Source of the DNA: Oculatellaceae cyanobacterium Prado106 | GTDB taxonomy: Bacteria > Cyanobacteriota > Cyanobacteriia > Elainellales > Elainellaceae | Length of the DNA: 41,740 nt | Assembly: GCA_025454315.1 (NCBI GenBank) | Contig: JALOOP010000004.1 | Coordinates: 1-41,740 of the forward strand | Direction of reading: 5' to 3' | Shown: positions 16,478-26,335 of the stretch, piece by piece | Layout: the number at the start of each line of letters is the position of its first letter | Numbering within the stretch: the first letter of the stretch is position 1 | Position numbers and translations under genes: made by a program | The notes under the pieces: generated by a model | What the model was told of the DNA's origin: nothing | What the model saw: the letters and a program-made list of their open reading frames with translations, nothing else | The model's database searches: none

Positions 16478-17497
16478 CTACCTCATATTCTGCTTCTTCT
16501 CCGCCTTCAAATCGCGGCGACTGCTGGCGGCGAGTTCGGCGTCGAGGATGGTTTGGCCGGTGGCGGCGAGGTAGACATCGTCGAGGCTGGGGCGGGATTG
16601 GGAGATGCCGAAGGTAGGTAGACCCGCTTGCTGGAGGGCTTGCTGGATGGTCATCAGGGCTTCGCTTTGGGGGGTGACGACTAGGTTGAGGGAGTTGCCT
16701 TGGGATGAATTGATGATCACTTCCTGGACGAAGGGGAGGGACTGGAGGAGGGTTTTGACGGTTTCGGCTTCGTCGGTGGGGGTGAACTCGCGGATGCGGA
16801 GGGTGACGCGATCGCCCCCAATTTCATCCTTGAGCGCAGCGGGTGTGCCGGAGGCGATGACTTTGCCCTGATCGATAATGGCGACGCGATCGGCTAGGGC
16901 ATCGACTTCTTCTAGGTAGTGGCTGGTGATCAGAATGGTGGTGCCACTGGCGCGGAGTTGGCGGAGGAAAGTCCAGACGGTGACCCGGCTTTCGATATCG
17001 AGGCCGACGGTGGGTTCGTCAAGGACGAGGACATCGGGGTTGTGGAGGAGTCCAGCGGCCAGATCTAGACGTTTTTTGAGGCCGCCGGAATAGGTTCCCG
17101 TTTTTTTGTCCGCCCAGTCGCGTAGACCCAGGAGCGCGATCGATTGTTCGATGCGATCTTTGATGAGGGTGCGGGGGAGATGGTAGAGGGCGGCTTGGAG
17201 CTGTAGGAGTTCGCGCCCGGTCAGAACTTTGTCGAGGGCGACTTCTTGGGCGACGTAGCCGAGGCGCTGCCGCGCCAGCTTGGGGTTGTCGAGGACGGAA
17301 ATGCCGGACACCTCAACGCGGCCTGCATCGGGGCGCGCCAGAGTGCAGAGGCAGCGGAGTGTGGTGGTTTTGCCAGCGCCGTTGGGGCCGAGTAGGCCAA
17401 AGATTTCGCCCGGTTCGACCTGGAGCGAGACTTCTTTGACGGCTTCGACGGTGCCGTATCGTTTTTGTAGTTTGTCAATCAAAATCGCAGGGGGCAT
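16478..17497 (-). CDS. ABC transporter ATP-binding protein (DrrA/ABC-2 type)
   Basis: This is the ATPase of an ABC-2-type exporter in the daunorubicin-resistance (DrrA) subfamily. Walker A is GPNGAGKTT, the signature is [10 protein letters not shown], Walker B is [12 protein letters not shown], and ITSHYLEE carries the switch histidine. The C-terminal extension ([10 protein letters not shown]..., ending [11 protein letters not shown]) is typical of this group. In several cyanobacteria a drrA-like gene follows ctaB and is itself followed by an ABC-2 permease (established context, recalled). Here ctaB lies 263 nt upstream, but downstream there is only the CCTTTCG array and then rpmF, so the permease is missing from this site. 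Substrate unknown. Confidence 0.9.
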   Translation of the reverse strand: MPPAILIDKLQKRYGTVEAVKEVSLQVEPGEIFGLLGPNGAGKTTTLRCLCTLARPDAGRVEVSGISVLDNPKLARQRLGYVAQEVALDKVLTGRELLQLQAALYHLPRTLIKDRIEQSIALLGLRDWADKKTGTYSGGLKKRLDLAAGLLHNPDVLVLDEPTVGLDIESRVTVWTFLRQLRASGTTILITSHYLEEVDALADRVAIIDQGKVIASGTPAALKDEIGGDRVTLRIREFTPTDEAETVKTLLQSLPFVQEVIINSSQGNSLNLVVTPQSEALMTIQQALQQAGLPTFGISQSRPSLDDVYLAATGQTILDAELAASSRRDLKAEKKQNMR

Positions 17498-17760
17498 GGC
17501 GATATCCCTCCTCAGTCAATATCTAGGACATGGGTAGTTACTTGAGTAATTAAGTATTCTAATACTAAGTTTCGGTGTTCGGGGACTTAGGTCTTAGTAT
17601 TAAAATTTACCTATCGCTGGAGACTGATTGATGGGTAAATGCTTTTGGGATGAGAGGGGGATTTGGGTTAAACCGCAGAGGCGAAGAGGGAAGAGGCTCA
17701 GAAAGGTTTTTCGTCCTGCTTAAGCCTTGGGGAAGGGCTAGTGGTTTTGGTGTTTAGTTC

Positions 17761-18720
17761 TTAAGCTATATGGTTGGCGATCGCCGCTACAATCTCATGG
17801 GTAATCTCGTGGGTAATCGGGAGGCTGTCGATCGCCATGCCAGCGGACAGCAACATCATATAGAGAATGGAGTACTTGAACAGCGATCGCGCCAATCCCA
17901 AATCAGTCGGGGTTTGCAGCAGGTTCCAGGCTTTGACAAGGAAGACGCTGCCGAGGGCGAGGGCGATCGCGCTGTACACAACACCCAGCACATGCAGCGG
18001 ATAGACCATTAAAAAGGTGCTGGGCAGGAGCAGCAGTGTGTAGATCCAAATTTGGCGCGCGGTGGGAACTTCGCCTTCAATGACAGGCAGCATGGGGACG
18101 CCGACTTTTTCGTAGTCTTTGCGGATCATCAACGCCAGTGCCCAGAAATGAGGCGGAGTCCATAGGAAAAGAATGAGGAAATAGATCCAGGCCGGCCAAC
18201 CGAGATGTCCGGTGACTGCCGCCCAGCCCACGAGCGGTGGAATAGCGCCTGCGGCTCCACCAATGACAATATTTTGGGTGCTATGGCGCTTCAGCCAGTG
18301 CGTGTACACCAAAACATAGGTGACAATGCCGGACATGGCTAGGGAAGCACTGAGCAGGTTGGCAAAGACGGTCAATAAACTAAACGAGATTGCCGCCAGG
18401 GTAAAGGCAAAGATCAGCGCGTCACGAGGTTGAATCCGACCGGAGGGCAGGGGGCGGTGGCGAGTGCGCTCCATGTCGTAGTCGATGTCGCGATCGTAGA
18501 AGCAGTTGATCACATTGGCAGAAGCCGAGGCAAGCCAGCCGCCGACCAGGGTTGCGATCGCCACTACAGGATCAACCACGCCTTGCCCTGCAACCCACAT
18601 GCTGCCAGCGGTGGTAACCAATAGCAGAATAATGATGCGCGGCTTGGTGAGTTGCCAATAGCTCTGAACAATTTGCCGAAAGTTGTCGTGATGACGAGTT
18701 GGGAAGAGTGTGTCTTGCAT
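17761..18720 (-). CDS. ctaB: Protoheme IX farnesyltransferase (heme O synthase)
   Basis: CtaB attaches a farnesyl group to heme B to give heme O, the precursor of heme A for cytochrome oxidase. It is a UbiA-superfamily membrane protein with many helices. The prenyl-diphosphate binding motif is at residues 72-90 ([20 protein letters not shown]), and the second conserved block is [27 protein letters not shown]. At 319 residues it is full length. It lies downstream of ctaA on the same strand, 201 nt away across a pair of arrays, and upstream of the drrA-like gene. Confidence 0.96.
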   Translation of the reverse strand: MQDTLFPTRHHDNFRQIVQSYWQLTKPRIIILLLVTTAGSMWVAGQGVVDPVVAIATLVGGWLASASANVINCFYDRDIDYDMERTRHRPLPSGRIQPRDALIFAFTLAAISFSLLTVFANLLSASLAMSGIVTYVLVYTHWLKRHSTQNIVIGGAAGAIPPLVGWAAVTGHLGWPAWIYFLILFLWTPPHFWALALMIRKDYEKVGVPMLPVIEGEVPTARQIWIYTLLLLPSTFLMVYPLHVLGVVYSAIALALGSVFLVKAWNLLQTPTDLGLARSLFKYSILYMMLLSAGMAIDSLPITHEITHEIVAAIANHIA

Positions 18721-18731
18721 GATGAGTGAAA

Positions 18732-18921
18732 CGGGAGGGAGGGGAGTGGGGAGGTGGGGGGATGGGGAGTGGGGAGTAGGGAGGTGGGGGGATGGGGAGG
18801 GATTCAGGAGGAAATCCTAGGAAGTGATTCGGGGGGAGGACAGGGAGGTTTCTTAAATTTCTCTAAGAATTGATTCAACGCTCACCCTTTCCCCTTTTCC
18901 CTTTCCCCTTTCGCCTTCTCC
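18732..18921. repeat. Facing arrays between ctaA and ctaB
   Basis: The purine arm 18732-18811 consists of GGGGAGT and GGGGGGAT words with an internal duplication of about 35 bp. The pyrimidine arm 18883-18921 (CCCTTTCCCC type) ends at the ctaA stop. The two arms use different motifs. The pair interrupts what would otherwise be a ctaA-ctaB operon. Confidence 0.85.
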
Positions 18922-19899
18922 CTAAGCTTGCTGTTCGACGAGATGGCGATCGCGCAAGGCCAGGACGGTGAAACAAACGAGGGTTCCGAGGAGCGCGGCA
19001 CCGACGGCTTGATGGGCGACGGTGACGAGTTCGATTTGGAGGTGGAGGCGGAAGGTGGAGAAGCCCAGGAGGATTTGCACCAGTAGGAGTAGGCCGCACC
19101 AGTGGGCGAGTTGGCGGAGGGCGGCGTTGAGGGCGGGGGTGCGTAAGACCATGACGACGACGGTGAGAGCGGCGATCGTGGCGGGGACGATGCCAATGAG
19201 GTGGGTGTTCATCACCATGCAGAGTTGGTCACCGGCGAGGCATTGGTGGAGCGCCCAGCGGGAGCCGACTAGGGCACCGGAGAGGCTTTGGAGATAGACC
19301 AGAATGGCGGCGGTGAGTCCTATCCAGGGAAGTTTGCCGACGGTGCCAGTGCCTTTGTAGGGGAGCAGCAGGGTGCCCATGACCAGGAGGGTGGAGAAGA
19401 AGGCGAGGGCGGTGCCCAGGTGTGCAGTAACGATGTCGAAGCGCAGTAGTTGGGTGACGGTGAGGCCGCCGAGGATGCCTTGGAAGAGGATCAGCGCCAG
19501 TGCCAGGACTGCTACTTTGGGCGTCCAACGGGGGAGGCTGCGACGGTGCCAGACGGAGAGGCCAACGAGGGCGATCGCCATCAGGCCAATCAGGCTAGCA
19601 TCCAGGCGGTGAAACCATTCTAGAAAGACCTGGAGGTTCATCTGCTGGGCGGGGAAGAGGGTGCCGTAGCAGAGCGGCCAATCGGGGCAGGCGAGTCCGG
19701 CATCCATGACGCGGGTGGCGCTGCCGATCGCCATCAGCAGCCAGGTGGCAAAGGCCATTTTCCAGACCAATCGACGAATCTGATCTTGGGGCGTGGCTTT
19801 GGCGGTCGCTGGGGCAGCGTTGGACGCGCCAGTCATTGACGCAGACATGGAATCAGCGGAAAAGCCTTCGCGATCGGGGCGAATACTGGGATTAGCCAT
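18922..19899 (-). CDS. ctaA: Heme A synthase (COX15/CtaA family)
   Basis: CtaA oxidises the C8 methyl of heme O to give heme A. It is an eight-helix membrane protein with histidine-ligated hemes. Visible landmarks are SATRVMDAGLACPDWPLCYG, the conserved EWFHRLDASLIGL with its histidine, TAHLGTALAFF, and a later ALHQCLAGDQLCMVMNTHLIG loop. The first 40 residues are a Ser/Ala/Thr-rich leader. I start at ATG 19899 because GGAGGT sits 7 nt upstream; the alternative GTG at 19905 would be too close to it. It points away from the ctaCDE operon, with 2.4 kb between them. Confidence 0.94.
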   Translation of the reverse strand: MANPSIRPDREGFSADSMSASMTGASNAAPATAKATPQDQIRRLVWKMAFATWLLMAIGSATRVMDAGLACPDWPLCYGTLFPAQQMNLQVFLEWFHRLDASLIGLMAIALVGLSVWHRRSLPRWTPKVAVLALALILFQGILGGLTVTQLLRFDIVTAHLGTALAFFSTLLVMGTLLLPYKGTGTVGKLPWIGLTAAILVYLQSLSGALVGSRWALHQCLAGDQLCMVMNTHLIGIVPATIAALTVVVMVLRTPALNAALRQLAHWCGLLLLVQILLGFSTFRLHLQIELVTVAHQAVGAALLGTLVCFTVLALRDRHLVEQQA

Positions 19900-20601
19900 T
19901 CGCACGACCTCCTGAAAATGGGGAAAGAAGTTGGAGAAGATTGTTTAGAATCATCGGTTGCCTAAGCCTGAATGTGACTAATTTTTGAAGAATATGGAGG
20001 GATTTCCGATTAAAACTATAATTTCCTGAGACTTTACTGCCTTTTGCCTTGTTTCACGGGTTTTCCTGAAGGATGGCAAAGATAGCTTGTAAAAAAAGAT
20101 AGCTTGTACAAAGTAGATGTCTGTATAACTATCTTTTTGAGGTTGGCGATCGCACTCAACCCGCTCAAAGCAACTGTGATTCCTCACGAGTCTTCTGATT
20201 GGCGATCGCTCGTCAACTCATTGCCCAAGAGAGGCTCAAGAGATGCCCAGGAGAACCGTCCAAGAGCGTATGACCAAAGGGTAAACGATCGATTCTCGTG
20301 AAACATCTACCGATCAGCATTTTTTGCTTTGCGAGGTTCCAGGCAAAGGCTAAATCTAGGCTCAGCAAGGCTTGGAATATTTGAGGAACAGGAGAGTTAG
20401 GAAGATTGGTCACAGGAATTTTGTAGGGTTCGACACCCTTTTGAAAATTATCAACAAAGCTCTAGGCAATACTTTAAGGGACGTAATCTGAAACTAGGGC
20501 AAAGCTTTAGAAAATTCTCCAAATTGCATCTTGGCGACATGGGAACAGCACCGGGACAGCATCAACATTGCGACCCAGTTGTCCCTGGAATCGTATGCTT
20601 A

Positions 20602-20661
20602 AAACCGCTGTCAAACAAACCGCTGTAAAGCAAGCCGCTGTAGGGCAAACCATTGTAAAAC
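20602..20661. repeat. 15-bp minisatellite, four units
   Basis: There are four 15-bp units of the form AARCCNYTGTNNRRC, starting AAACCGCTGTCAAAC. The third and fourth have diverged more than the first two. It lies mid-spacer. Confidence 0.75.
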
Positions 20662-22245
20662 TACGCCAAAACTGGTAGACACAGGATGCACCGCTTCAGA
20701 GTCTTGAGCAATCCTTGAGTCATTCTTGAGCAGTTCCTTTAGGAATGCTAAAAGCACATGAAGAATGGGGTGGTGTGTACAGGTGACTGACAACAGATTG
20801 GAGGCAGCACCTTCAAAAACAGTGTGTGAAAGACATTACCCTAAAGACATTGCCTTAAAGATTGTCTTAAAGATTCCTTTAAAGACAGTCTTAAAGACAG
20901 CGCTTCAAGGATAGCGAGGATAGCTGCTATATTGCAGGCTGTTGAATTGCAAATAGATTGCTGAGAATCAATTGATGTGAAGCGTTGAGTGTCATACCTG
21001 TTTTGCAGTGGACTGCTTTTCAGAGAGGTGAGTGTTGAAAGATTTTTGTCTAAAAATAAACTTCTGGGGAGTGAACTTTTGATGGGGACAGGGTTACAAG
21101 GTAGATGCGATTACAGAGGAGTTGTTACAAAACGAGATGTTTCGATAAACCGTTATACAAACGTTATACACAGTTTATGAGAAATTTGCTAAGGCATAGA
21201 GGGACGAAGCGTTCATCGGTGAATTTATGAGCAATCATAGCGAAAATCCTCAATGCATGTGTTCTCCGTAACTTAAATCCTCCCAATGCGGGATGTCGAT
21301 CCCAAAGCAAATCTTAAATTTTTTGGGAATAGACTAAAAAATCGGGTTTTGGTAGGGGCGATCGCACCCAGTCATCTATCAATGGTTTACCTTAAGGAGT
21401 GGATCGGATCAAATTCAATCCGATTGAATGTTGAGCGATCGTTAACCGTTTTACTATTGGAGATTTCTGAGGATTGCGATTTTTGAATCAACACTTAAGA
21501 GAATGTTAAGAAACAGACTCCATTTATGAGACGGGCATTCTGTCTATCTCGATCCAGGGATAGGTGAGATGCCTATCCTGCAAGGGAGTGGTTCAGTTTT
21601 AAGGTTGGACTTTTCTTAGATTAGATCTTGGATTAGATTTCATTTGGATTAGATCAATGGGTTACGAGGTTTATGACATTAAAACTTTAGGCAGGGCAAA
21701 TTTAAGCAGGGTAAAGTTTTTCTTCGGTTTCGTGCTGGTTCATCCTCTGACGAATCGGCTAAACGTTAACGACCTTTGAACCTTTAACTTATCTGAACCT
21801 TTAACTTAGATGTTCAACGGTTCAGCTTTGTCCGAATTTGCTTAACTCAAATTTGTCTAACATTTTGCCTAAAATAAGGTTCAGCAAAGCCCGTGTTTAA
21901 TACAGTTATTTCGTCTAGGGTTATTTCGTTCAGCCCGTTATCGCAGCTTCTTCTATCACAGCTTCTTCGCTGTAGGTTTCTCACGAAAGCTTCATTGATC
22001 AGCAGCAAACCTTATCAGTAGCAGACTTTTATCGGCAGTAGACTTCCCCTGAAAGCCCTTTCGGATGCATCCACTGCCCCAAGCCCTACCGAATCATCCA
22101 CACACCCTCGTTAGAAGATTCGCTATGCTGGCGATGTTCAGGGATACCGATCATTTCCCTGATCCCCCCTTCACCCTACGGCTTGCCGCTCATCCCCTAA
22201 CTCAAAACTTTACTTAGAACCCTACTTAGAAAACGACTCAGAACC

Positions 22246-22276
22246 CTACTCCCCTACTCCCCACTCCCTACTCCCT
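22246..22276. repeat. Unpaired TACTCCCC array upstream of ctaC
   Basis: ACTCCCCTACTCCCCACTCC-type heptamers lie 16 nt before the ctaC start, with no purine arm nearby. It occupies the place where a ribosome site would be expected. Confidence 0.75.
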
Positions 22277-22292
22277 CAAAAAAACGTAAACC

Positions 22293-23432
22293 GTGAACAT
22301 TCCTTCCCAAATCCTTACATTACTCGCTGGCATCGCCTTAACGTTGATCAGCCTTTGGTACGGCCAAAACCATGGGTTGATGCCCGTTCAAGCCTCTGAC
22401 GATGCTGTTGCTGTTGATGGCCTGTTTAACGCCATGATGACCGTCAGTATGGGGATTTTTCTCCTGGTACAGGGCGTGTTGATCTTCAGCATTTTCAAAT
22501 TTCGTCGCCGTGCTGGAGATGAAACCGACGGCCCACCGATTGAGGGCAATGTGCTGCTAGAGATCGTCTGGACGGCCATTCCCGTAGTGATTGTTCTGGT
22601 GATTAGCGTTTACAGCTTCGATGTCTACAAGTCGATGGGCGGATTCGACCCGGAAGCCTCGGATGATCCGGGTCTGGTGCAGGTGGCGATGATGCCGGAC
22701 AGCGAGTCAAACGCAGCCTTCAACACGGCCTCTGACACCGCATCAGCGCCGCTGATCAACGCCCCTCGCCATCATCACCATCACTCGGTGGCGCTGGGCA
22801 TTGGGGCTTCCCCCGAGACGGCCAACAAGCCTGCGGATGTCACCGTGAATGTCCTGGGAATGCAATATGCCTGGATTTTTAGCTATCCCGAGAGCGGTAT
22901 TACCAGTGGTGAACTCCACATTCCCGTGGACAAAGATGTGAAGTTGACCCTGAAGGCGCAGGATGTGATCCATGCGTTTTGGCTGCCTGAATTTCGTCTG
23001 AAGCAGGACACGATTCCTGGACAGGATTCAGAACTGCGGTTTGTGCCGCGCCGAGTGGGCGACTATCCCATTGTCTGCGCCGAACTCTGTGGGGCTTATC
23101 ACGGCGGTATGGTCAGCCGTCTCTATGTGCAAACCCAGGAAGACTATGACCAGTGGGTGCAATCCCAAGTGGCTCTAAAAGACTCCCAAGAGTCTGCTAA
23201 GACTTCTACGGTGGCGAGCCTGGATGCGATCGCCGACCCCACCCCTAATATGGGCGATCGCGCAACGACTTCCCCAGACCCGATTCGTCAGCAAATTTCC
23301 CAGAAGTTTGGCATTGATGACTCGCTGCTCAATCAGGTTCAGCCTGCGACACCGACAACTGCAACACCGACAACTGCAACACCAGCAACCGCGACCCCGA
23401 CAACCGCGCCCCTGAGCGCAATGCATTCTTAG
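22293..23432 (+). CDS. ctaC: Cytochrome c oxidase subunit II
   Basis: Subunit II carries the dinuclear CuA centre that receives electrons from cytochrome c6 or plastocyanin on the lumen/periplasm side. An N-terminal hydrophobic helix, then FNAMMTVSMGIFLLVQGVLIF and VLLEIVWTAIPVVIVLVISVY, form the membrane anchors. The CuA ligands are in CAELCGAYHGGM near residue 268, with the upstream histidine in VIHAFWLPEF. Two oddities are an inserted Asp/Ala/Ser-rich loop of roughly 60 residues containing five consecutive histidines before the cupredoxin domain, and a C-terminal tail with TATPTTATP repeats. The start is GTG 22293. It heads the ctaC-ctaD-ctaE operon. Confidence 0.95.
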   Translation: MNIPSQILTLLAGIALTLISLWYGQNHGLMPVQASDDAVAVDGLFNAMMTVSMGIFLLVQGVLIFSIFKFRRRAGDETDGPPIEGNVLLEIVWTAIPVVIVLVISVYSFDVYKSMGGFDPEASDDPGLVQVAMMPDSESNAAFNTASDTASAPLINAPRHHHHHSVALGIGASPETANKPADVTVNVLGMQYAWIFSYPESGITSGELHIPVDKDVKLTLKAQDVIHAFWLPEFRLKQDTIPGQDSELRFVPRRVGDYPIVCAELCGAYHGGMVSRLYVQTQEDYDQWVQSQVALKDSQESAKTSTVASLDAIADPTPNMGDRATTSPDPIRQQISQKFGIDDSLLNQVQPATPTTATPTTATPATATPTTAPLSAMHS

Positions 23433-23441
23433 GACGGAGAC

Positions 23442-25115
23442 ATGACGCAAACCGAAATTTCTACAACTTCTGCACCTGAGGCGGTTCCTGCCCATGCCCC
23501 AACCGCTCAATGGAAATGGTGGCAGTATTTCACCTTTAACACTGACCATAAAGTGATTGGGATTCAGTATCTCGTCACCTCGTTTATCTTTTACCTAATC
23601 GGGGGCGCACTGGCGACTGCGATTCGTACCGAGCTAGCCACACCCGCGCCCAATCTAGTCACCCCAGAAACCTACAATGGGCTGCTGACCCTACATGGCA
23701 CGGTGATGATCTTCCTCTGGATCGTTCCGGCAGGGGCAGGGTTGGCCAACTTCCTGATTCCGCTGATGATTGGCGCTCGGGATATGGCTTTCCCCAAACT
23801 CAACGCCGTCGCCTTCTGGATGATTCCCCCTTCTGGGCTGCTGCTGGTTCTTAGCTTCTTTTTAGAGTCTCCCCAAGCGGGATGGACTTCCTATCCGCCC
23901 CTGAGTTTGATGACCGGGAAAGTCGGTGAAGGGCTATGGATTTTTAGCCTGTTAATTTCGGGGACTTCCTCGATTTTGGGCGGACTCAACTTCCTCACGA
24001 CGATTCTGCGGATGCGGGTTCCCAGCATGAAGTTGAATGACATGCCGCTGTTTTGCTGGGCAATGCTGGCCACTTCTGGACTGATTTTGATTGGCACTCC
24101 GGTGCTAGCAGGGGCTTTGATTCTGCTGGCGTTTGATCTGTTGGCGGGAACCGCCTTCTTCAATCCCACGGGCGGCGGTGACCCGGTGGTGTATCAGCAT
24201 ATGTTTTGGTTCTACTCCCACCCGGCGGTCTACATTATGGTGCTGCCGCTGTTTGGCGTGATTTCGGAGGTGATTCCGGTTCATGCTCGAAAACCCATCT
24301 TTGGCTATCAGGCGATCGCCTACTCCAGTCTGGCAATCTCCTTCCTAGGATTAATTGTCTGGGCACACCATATGTTTACGAGCGGCACCCCGGCTTGGCT
24401 GCGGATGTTCTTCATGATCACCACGATGATTATTGCGGTGCCGACCGGGATTAAGATTTTTGGCTGGTTGGCGACCTTGTGGGGCGGCAAAATTGCCCTC
24501 AATAGTCCGATGCTGTTTGCCTTAGGCTTTATCGCTGTGTTTGTCATCGGCGGCATTAGCGGTGTCATGCTGGCTTCTGTGCCCTTTGATATTCACGTCC
24601 ACGATACCTACTTTGTGGTGGCTCACCTGCACTATGTCTTGTTTGGCGGCAGTGTCTTTGGCATCTACGCCGCTATCTATCACTGGTTCCCCAAAATCAC
24701 CGGGCGCATGATGAATGAACCGTTAGGGATCGTTCACTTTGTCCTCACCTTCGTTGGCATGAACCTGACCTTCATGCCGATGCATGAACTGGGTCTATTG
24801 GGGATGAATCGTCGAGTCGCTCTCTATGATCCCAGGTTTACCACATTGAATCAGGTCGCGACCGTGGGCGCTTACGTGCTGGCGGTTTCCACCCTGCCTT
24901 TTCTGTTCAATGCCGTCTGGAGTTGGATGAAGGGTGAGAAAGCATCGGAGAATCCCTGGCGGGCGTTGACATTGGAATGGCAGACTAGTTCGCCTCCCGA
25001 AATCGAAAACTTTGAGGTGCTGCCCGTGTTGACAACGGGGCCTTATGACTATGGAATGAATCATCATTCAGAGTCGATGGCGGAAACGACTGCGGCAGCG
25101 ACGGGTTCATCGTAG
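23442..25115 (+). CDS. ctaD: Cytochrome c oxidase subunit I
   Basis: This is the catalytic subunit of the aa3-type terminal oxidase, which reduces O2 to water and pumps protons. The heme a ligand is in LTLHGTVMIFLW, the CuB histidine-tyrosine pair in FYSHPAVYIMVLP, the CuB histidines in WAHHMFTSG, and the heme a3/a ligands in HDTYFVVAHLHYVLFGG. Length is 557 residues with about 12 membrane helices. It starts 9 nt after the ctaC stop with GGACGGAG as ribosome site. A 134-nt gap with a hairpin separates it from ctaE. Confidence 0.97.
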   Translation: MTQTEISTTSAPEAVPAHAPTAQWKWWQYFTFNTDHKVIGIQYLVTSFIFYLIGGALATAIRTELATPAPNLVTPETYNGLLTLHGTVMIFLWIVPAGAGLANFLIPLMIGARDMAFPKLNAVAFWMIPPSGLLLVLSFFLESPQAGWTSYPPLSLMTGKVGEGLWIFSLLISGTSSILGGLNFLTTILRMRVPSMKLNDMPLFCWAMLATSGLILIGTPVLAGALILLAFDLLAGTAFFNPTGGGDPVVYQHMFWFYSHPAVYIMVLPLFGVISEVIPVHARKPIFGYQAIAYSSLAISFLGLIVWAHHMFTSGTPAWLRMFFMITTMIIAVPTGIKIFGWLATLWGGKIALNSPMLFALGFIAVFVIGGISGVMLASVPFDIHVHDTYFVVAHLHYVLFGGSVFGIYAAIYHWFPKITGRMMNEPLGIVHFVLTFVGMNLTFMPMHELGLLGMNRRVALYDPRFTTLNQVATVGAYVLAVSTLPFLFNAVWSWMKGEKASENPWRALTLEWQTSSPPEIENFEVLPVLTTGPYDYGMNHHSESMAETTAAATGSS

Positions 25116-25125
25116 ATTCTGGAAT

Positions 25126-25187
25126 GGTCATGGGTTCTTGAGTTGTGGTCGCGCCTTTGGGGTTCAGATGACCCATAACCCATGACC
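25126..25187 (+). promoter_or_regulatory. Inverted repeat between ctaD and ctaE
   Basis: GGTCATGGGTT (25126-25136) and its exact complement (25177-25187) enclose 40 nt. No T-run follows. It could lower readthrough into ctaE or protect the ctaCD part of the mRNA. Confidence 0.45.
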
Positions 25188-25249
25188 CAGTTATCAATAG
25201 CGCCCTTCACCTGCAAACATCTTTCATTCAAGGAATCAAACCAAGACCT

Positions 25250-25873
25250 ATGCAAGGCTCAATTGTTGATCCAACCCAGGTAGAACTGAATCATCATGCG
25301 GGGGGTGCGATCGCCAACTCCCACGAAGCCCATCCCGATCACCGGATCTTTGGCTTAATCGTCTTTCTAGTTGCAGAAAGCATGATCTTTCTGGGATTAT
25401 TTGCGGCCTATCTGACGTTTCGCGCCGTTTACCCCGAATGGCCGCCCGTGGGCACTCCCGAGCGCGAGTTACTGCTGCCTGGGGTGAATACGCTGATTCT
25501 AATTGGCAGTAGCTTTGTGATTCACAATGCAGAAAGTGCCATCAAACAAAACAATGTCAAAGGGCTGCGCCTTTGGTTTGGCGTCACGGCTCTGATGGGC
25601 ATCATCTTCCTGGCTGGACAACTTTACGAGTACAGCCATTTAGAATTTGGCCTCAAGACCAATCTCTATGCCAGCACCTTTTATGTGTTGACGGGCTTCC
25701 ACGGACTCCATGTGCTGTTGGGGGTGGGCTTGATTTTGGCGGTGTTGGGGCGATCGCTCCAGCAAAACCACTATTCCGACGAGCATCACTTTGGTGTGGA
25801 AGCGGCTGAGATCTACTGGCACTTTGTCGATGTCGTCTGGATTGTTCTGTTTATTCTTCTCTACTTGATTTAA
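25250..25873 (+). CDS. ctaE: Cytochrome c oxidase subunit III
   Basis: Subunit III stabilises the oxidase and its proton uptake. The 207-residue protein has five membrane helices and the family landmarks FLVAESMIFLGLFAAYLTFR, TFYVLTGFHGLHVLLGVGLI and VEAAEIYWHFVDVVWIVLFILLYLI at its end. It is the short bacterial/cyanobacterial type without the first two helices of the mitochondrial form. No clear ribosome site precedes the ATG. The stop codon is directly followed by a GGGAGTA array and then, about 105 nt on, by a strong hairpin terminator. Confidence 0.96.
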   Translation: MQGSIVDPTQVELNHHAGGAIANSHEAHPDHRIFGLIVFLVAESMIFLGLFAAYLTFRAVYPEWPPVGTPERELLLPGVNTLILIGSSFVIHNAESAIKQNNVKGLRLWFGVTALMGIIFLAGQLYEYSHLEFGLKTNLYASTFYVLTGFHGLHVLLGVGLILAVLGRSLQQNHYSDEHHFGVEAAEIYWHFVDVVWIVLFILLYLI

Positions 25874-25977
25874 GGGAGTAGGGAGTAGGGAGTGGGGAGT
25901 AGGGGGCAATCAAATAACCTTCAATGGCTCTCGGGTTCCTACTCTTTTTCGATAGGGTTCGGTGTTTTCCAAACCAG

Positions 25978-26037
25978 AAAATCCCAGATTTGCGGTGATG
26001 TGATAAAGCCTCACTGCAACAAATCTGGGATTTTTTT
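25978..26037 (+). terminator. Terminator of the ctaCDE operon
   Basis: AAAATCCCAGATTTG (25978-25992) pairs with CAAATCTGGGATTTT (26020-26034), and the 3' strand continues as a run of T. The loop is 27 nt. It is a strong candidate Rho-independent terminator. Confidence 0.8.
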
Positions 26038-26064
26038 GCTGTTATTTTCTTTGGCAGAGGTCGC

Positions 26065-26143
26065 CTTACTGGGTACACACCTTAATGGGTACACACCTTA
26101 ATGGGTACACACCTTACTGGGTACACACCTTACTGGGTACACA
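26065..26143. repeat. 16-bp minisatellite, five units
   Basis: The units are CTTACTGGGTACACAC or CTTAATGGGTACACAC, head to tail, in the order C-A-A-C-C at the variable position. Confidence 0.9.
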
Positions 26144-26335
26144 AAAGTTGCAGTTGTTTTTTCCCTTCTAGACTTCATGCGCTCCAGCCTACTCAGGAGG
26201 AGTCGATCATCATTCAAGAGAAAATCATGGAAGCAAAGCCAATGAGAGCATAGAAACACCTTGACTCAATTTAGGGAAAGGCCAAGAACTTTCAACAAAT
26301 CCCCCACTCCCCACTCCCCACTCCCCACTCCCCAC

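Larger units (their letters stand above)
19900..22292. other. 2.4-kb gene-free spacer between ctaA and ctaC
   Basis: No frame in this region gives a protein with recognisable features; the longest frames are 60-70 codons with poor composition. The DNA is AT-richer than its surroundings and full of short imperfect tandem repeats: a 15-bp unit at 20602-20661, TTAAAGAYNNTC-like units at about 20826-20905, a 17-bp unit at about 21777-21810 (GAACCTTTAACTT), and 12-bp TAGAACCCTACT-like units before the array at 22246-22276. The divergent promoters of ctaA and ctaC should lie at its edges. Confidence 0.7.
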
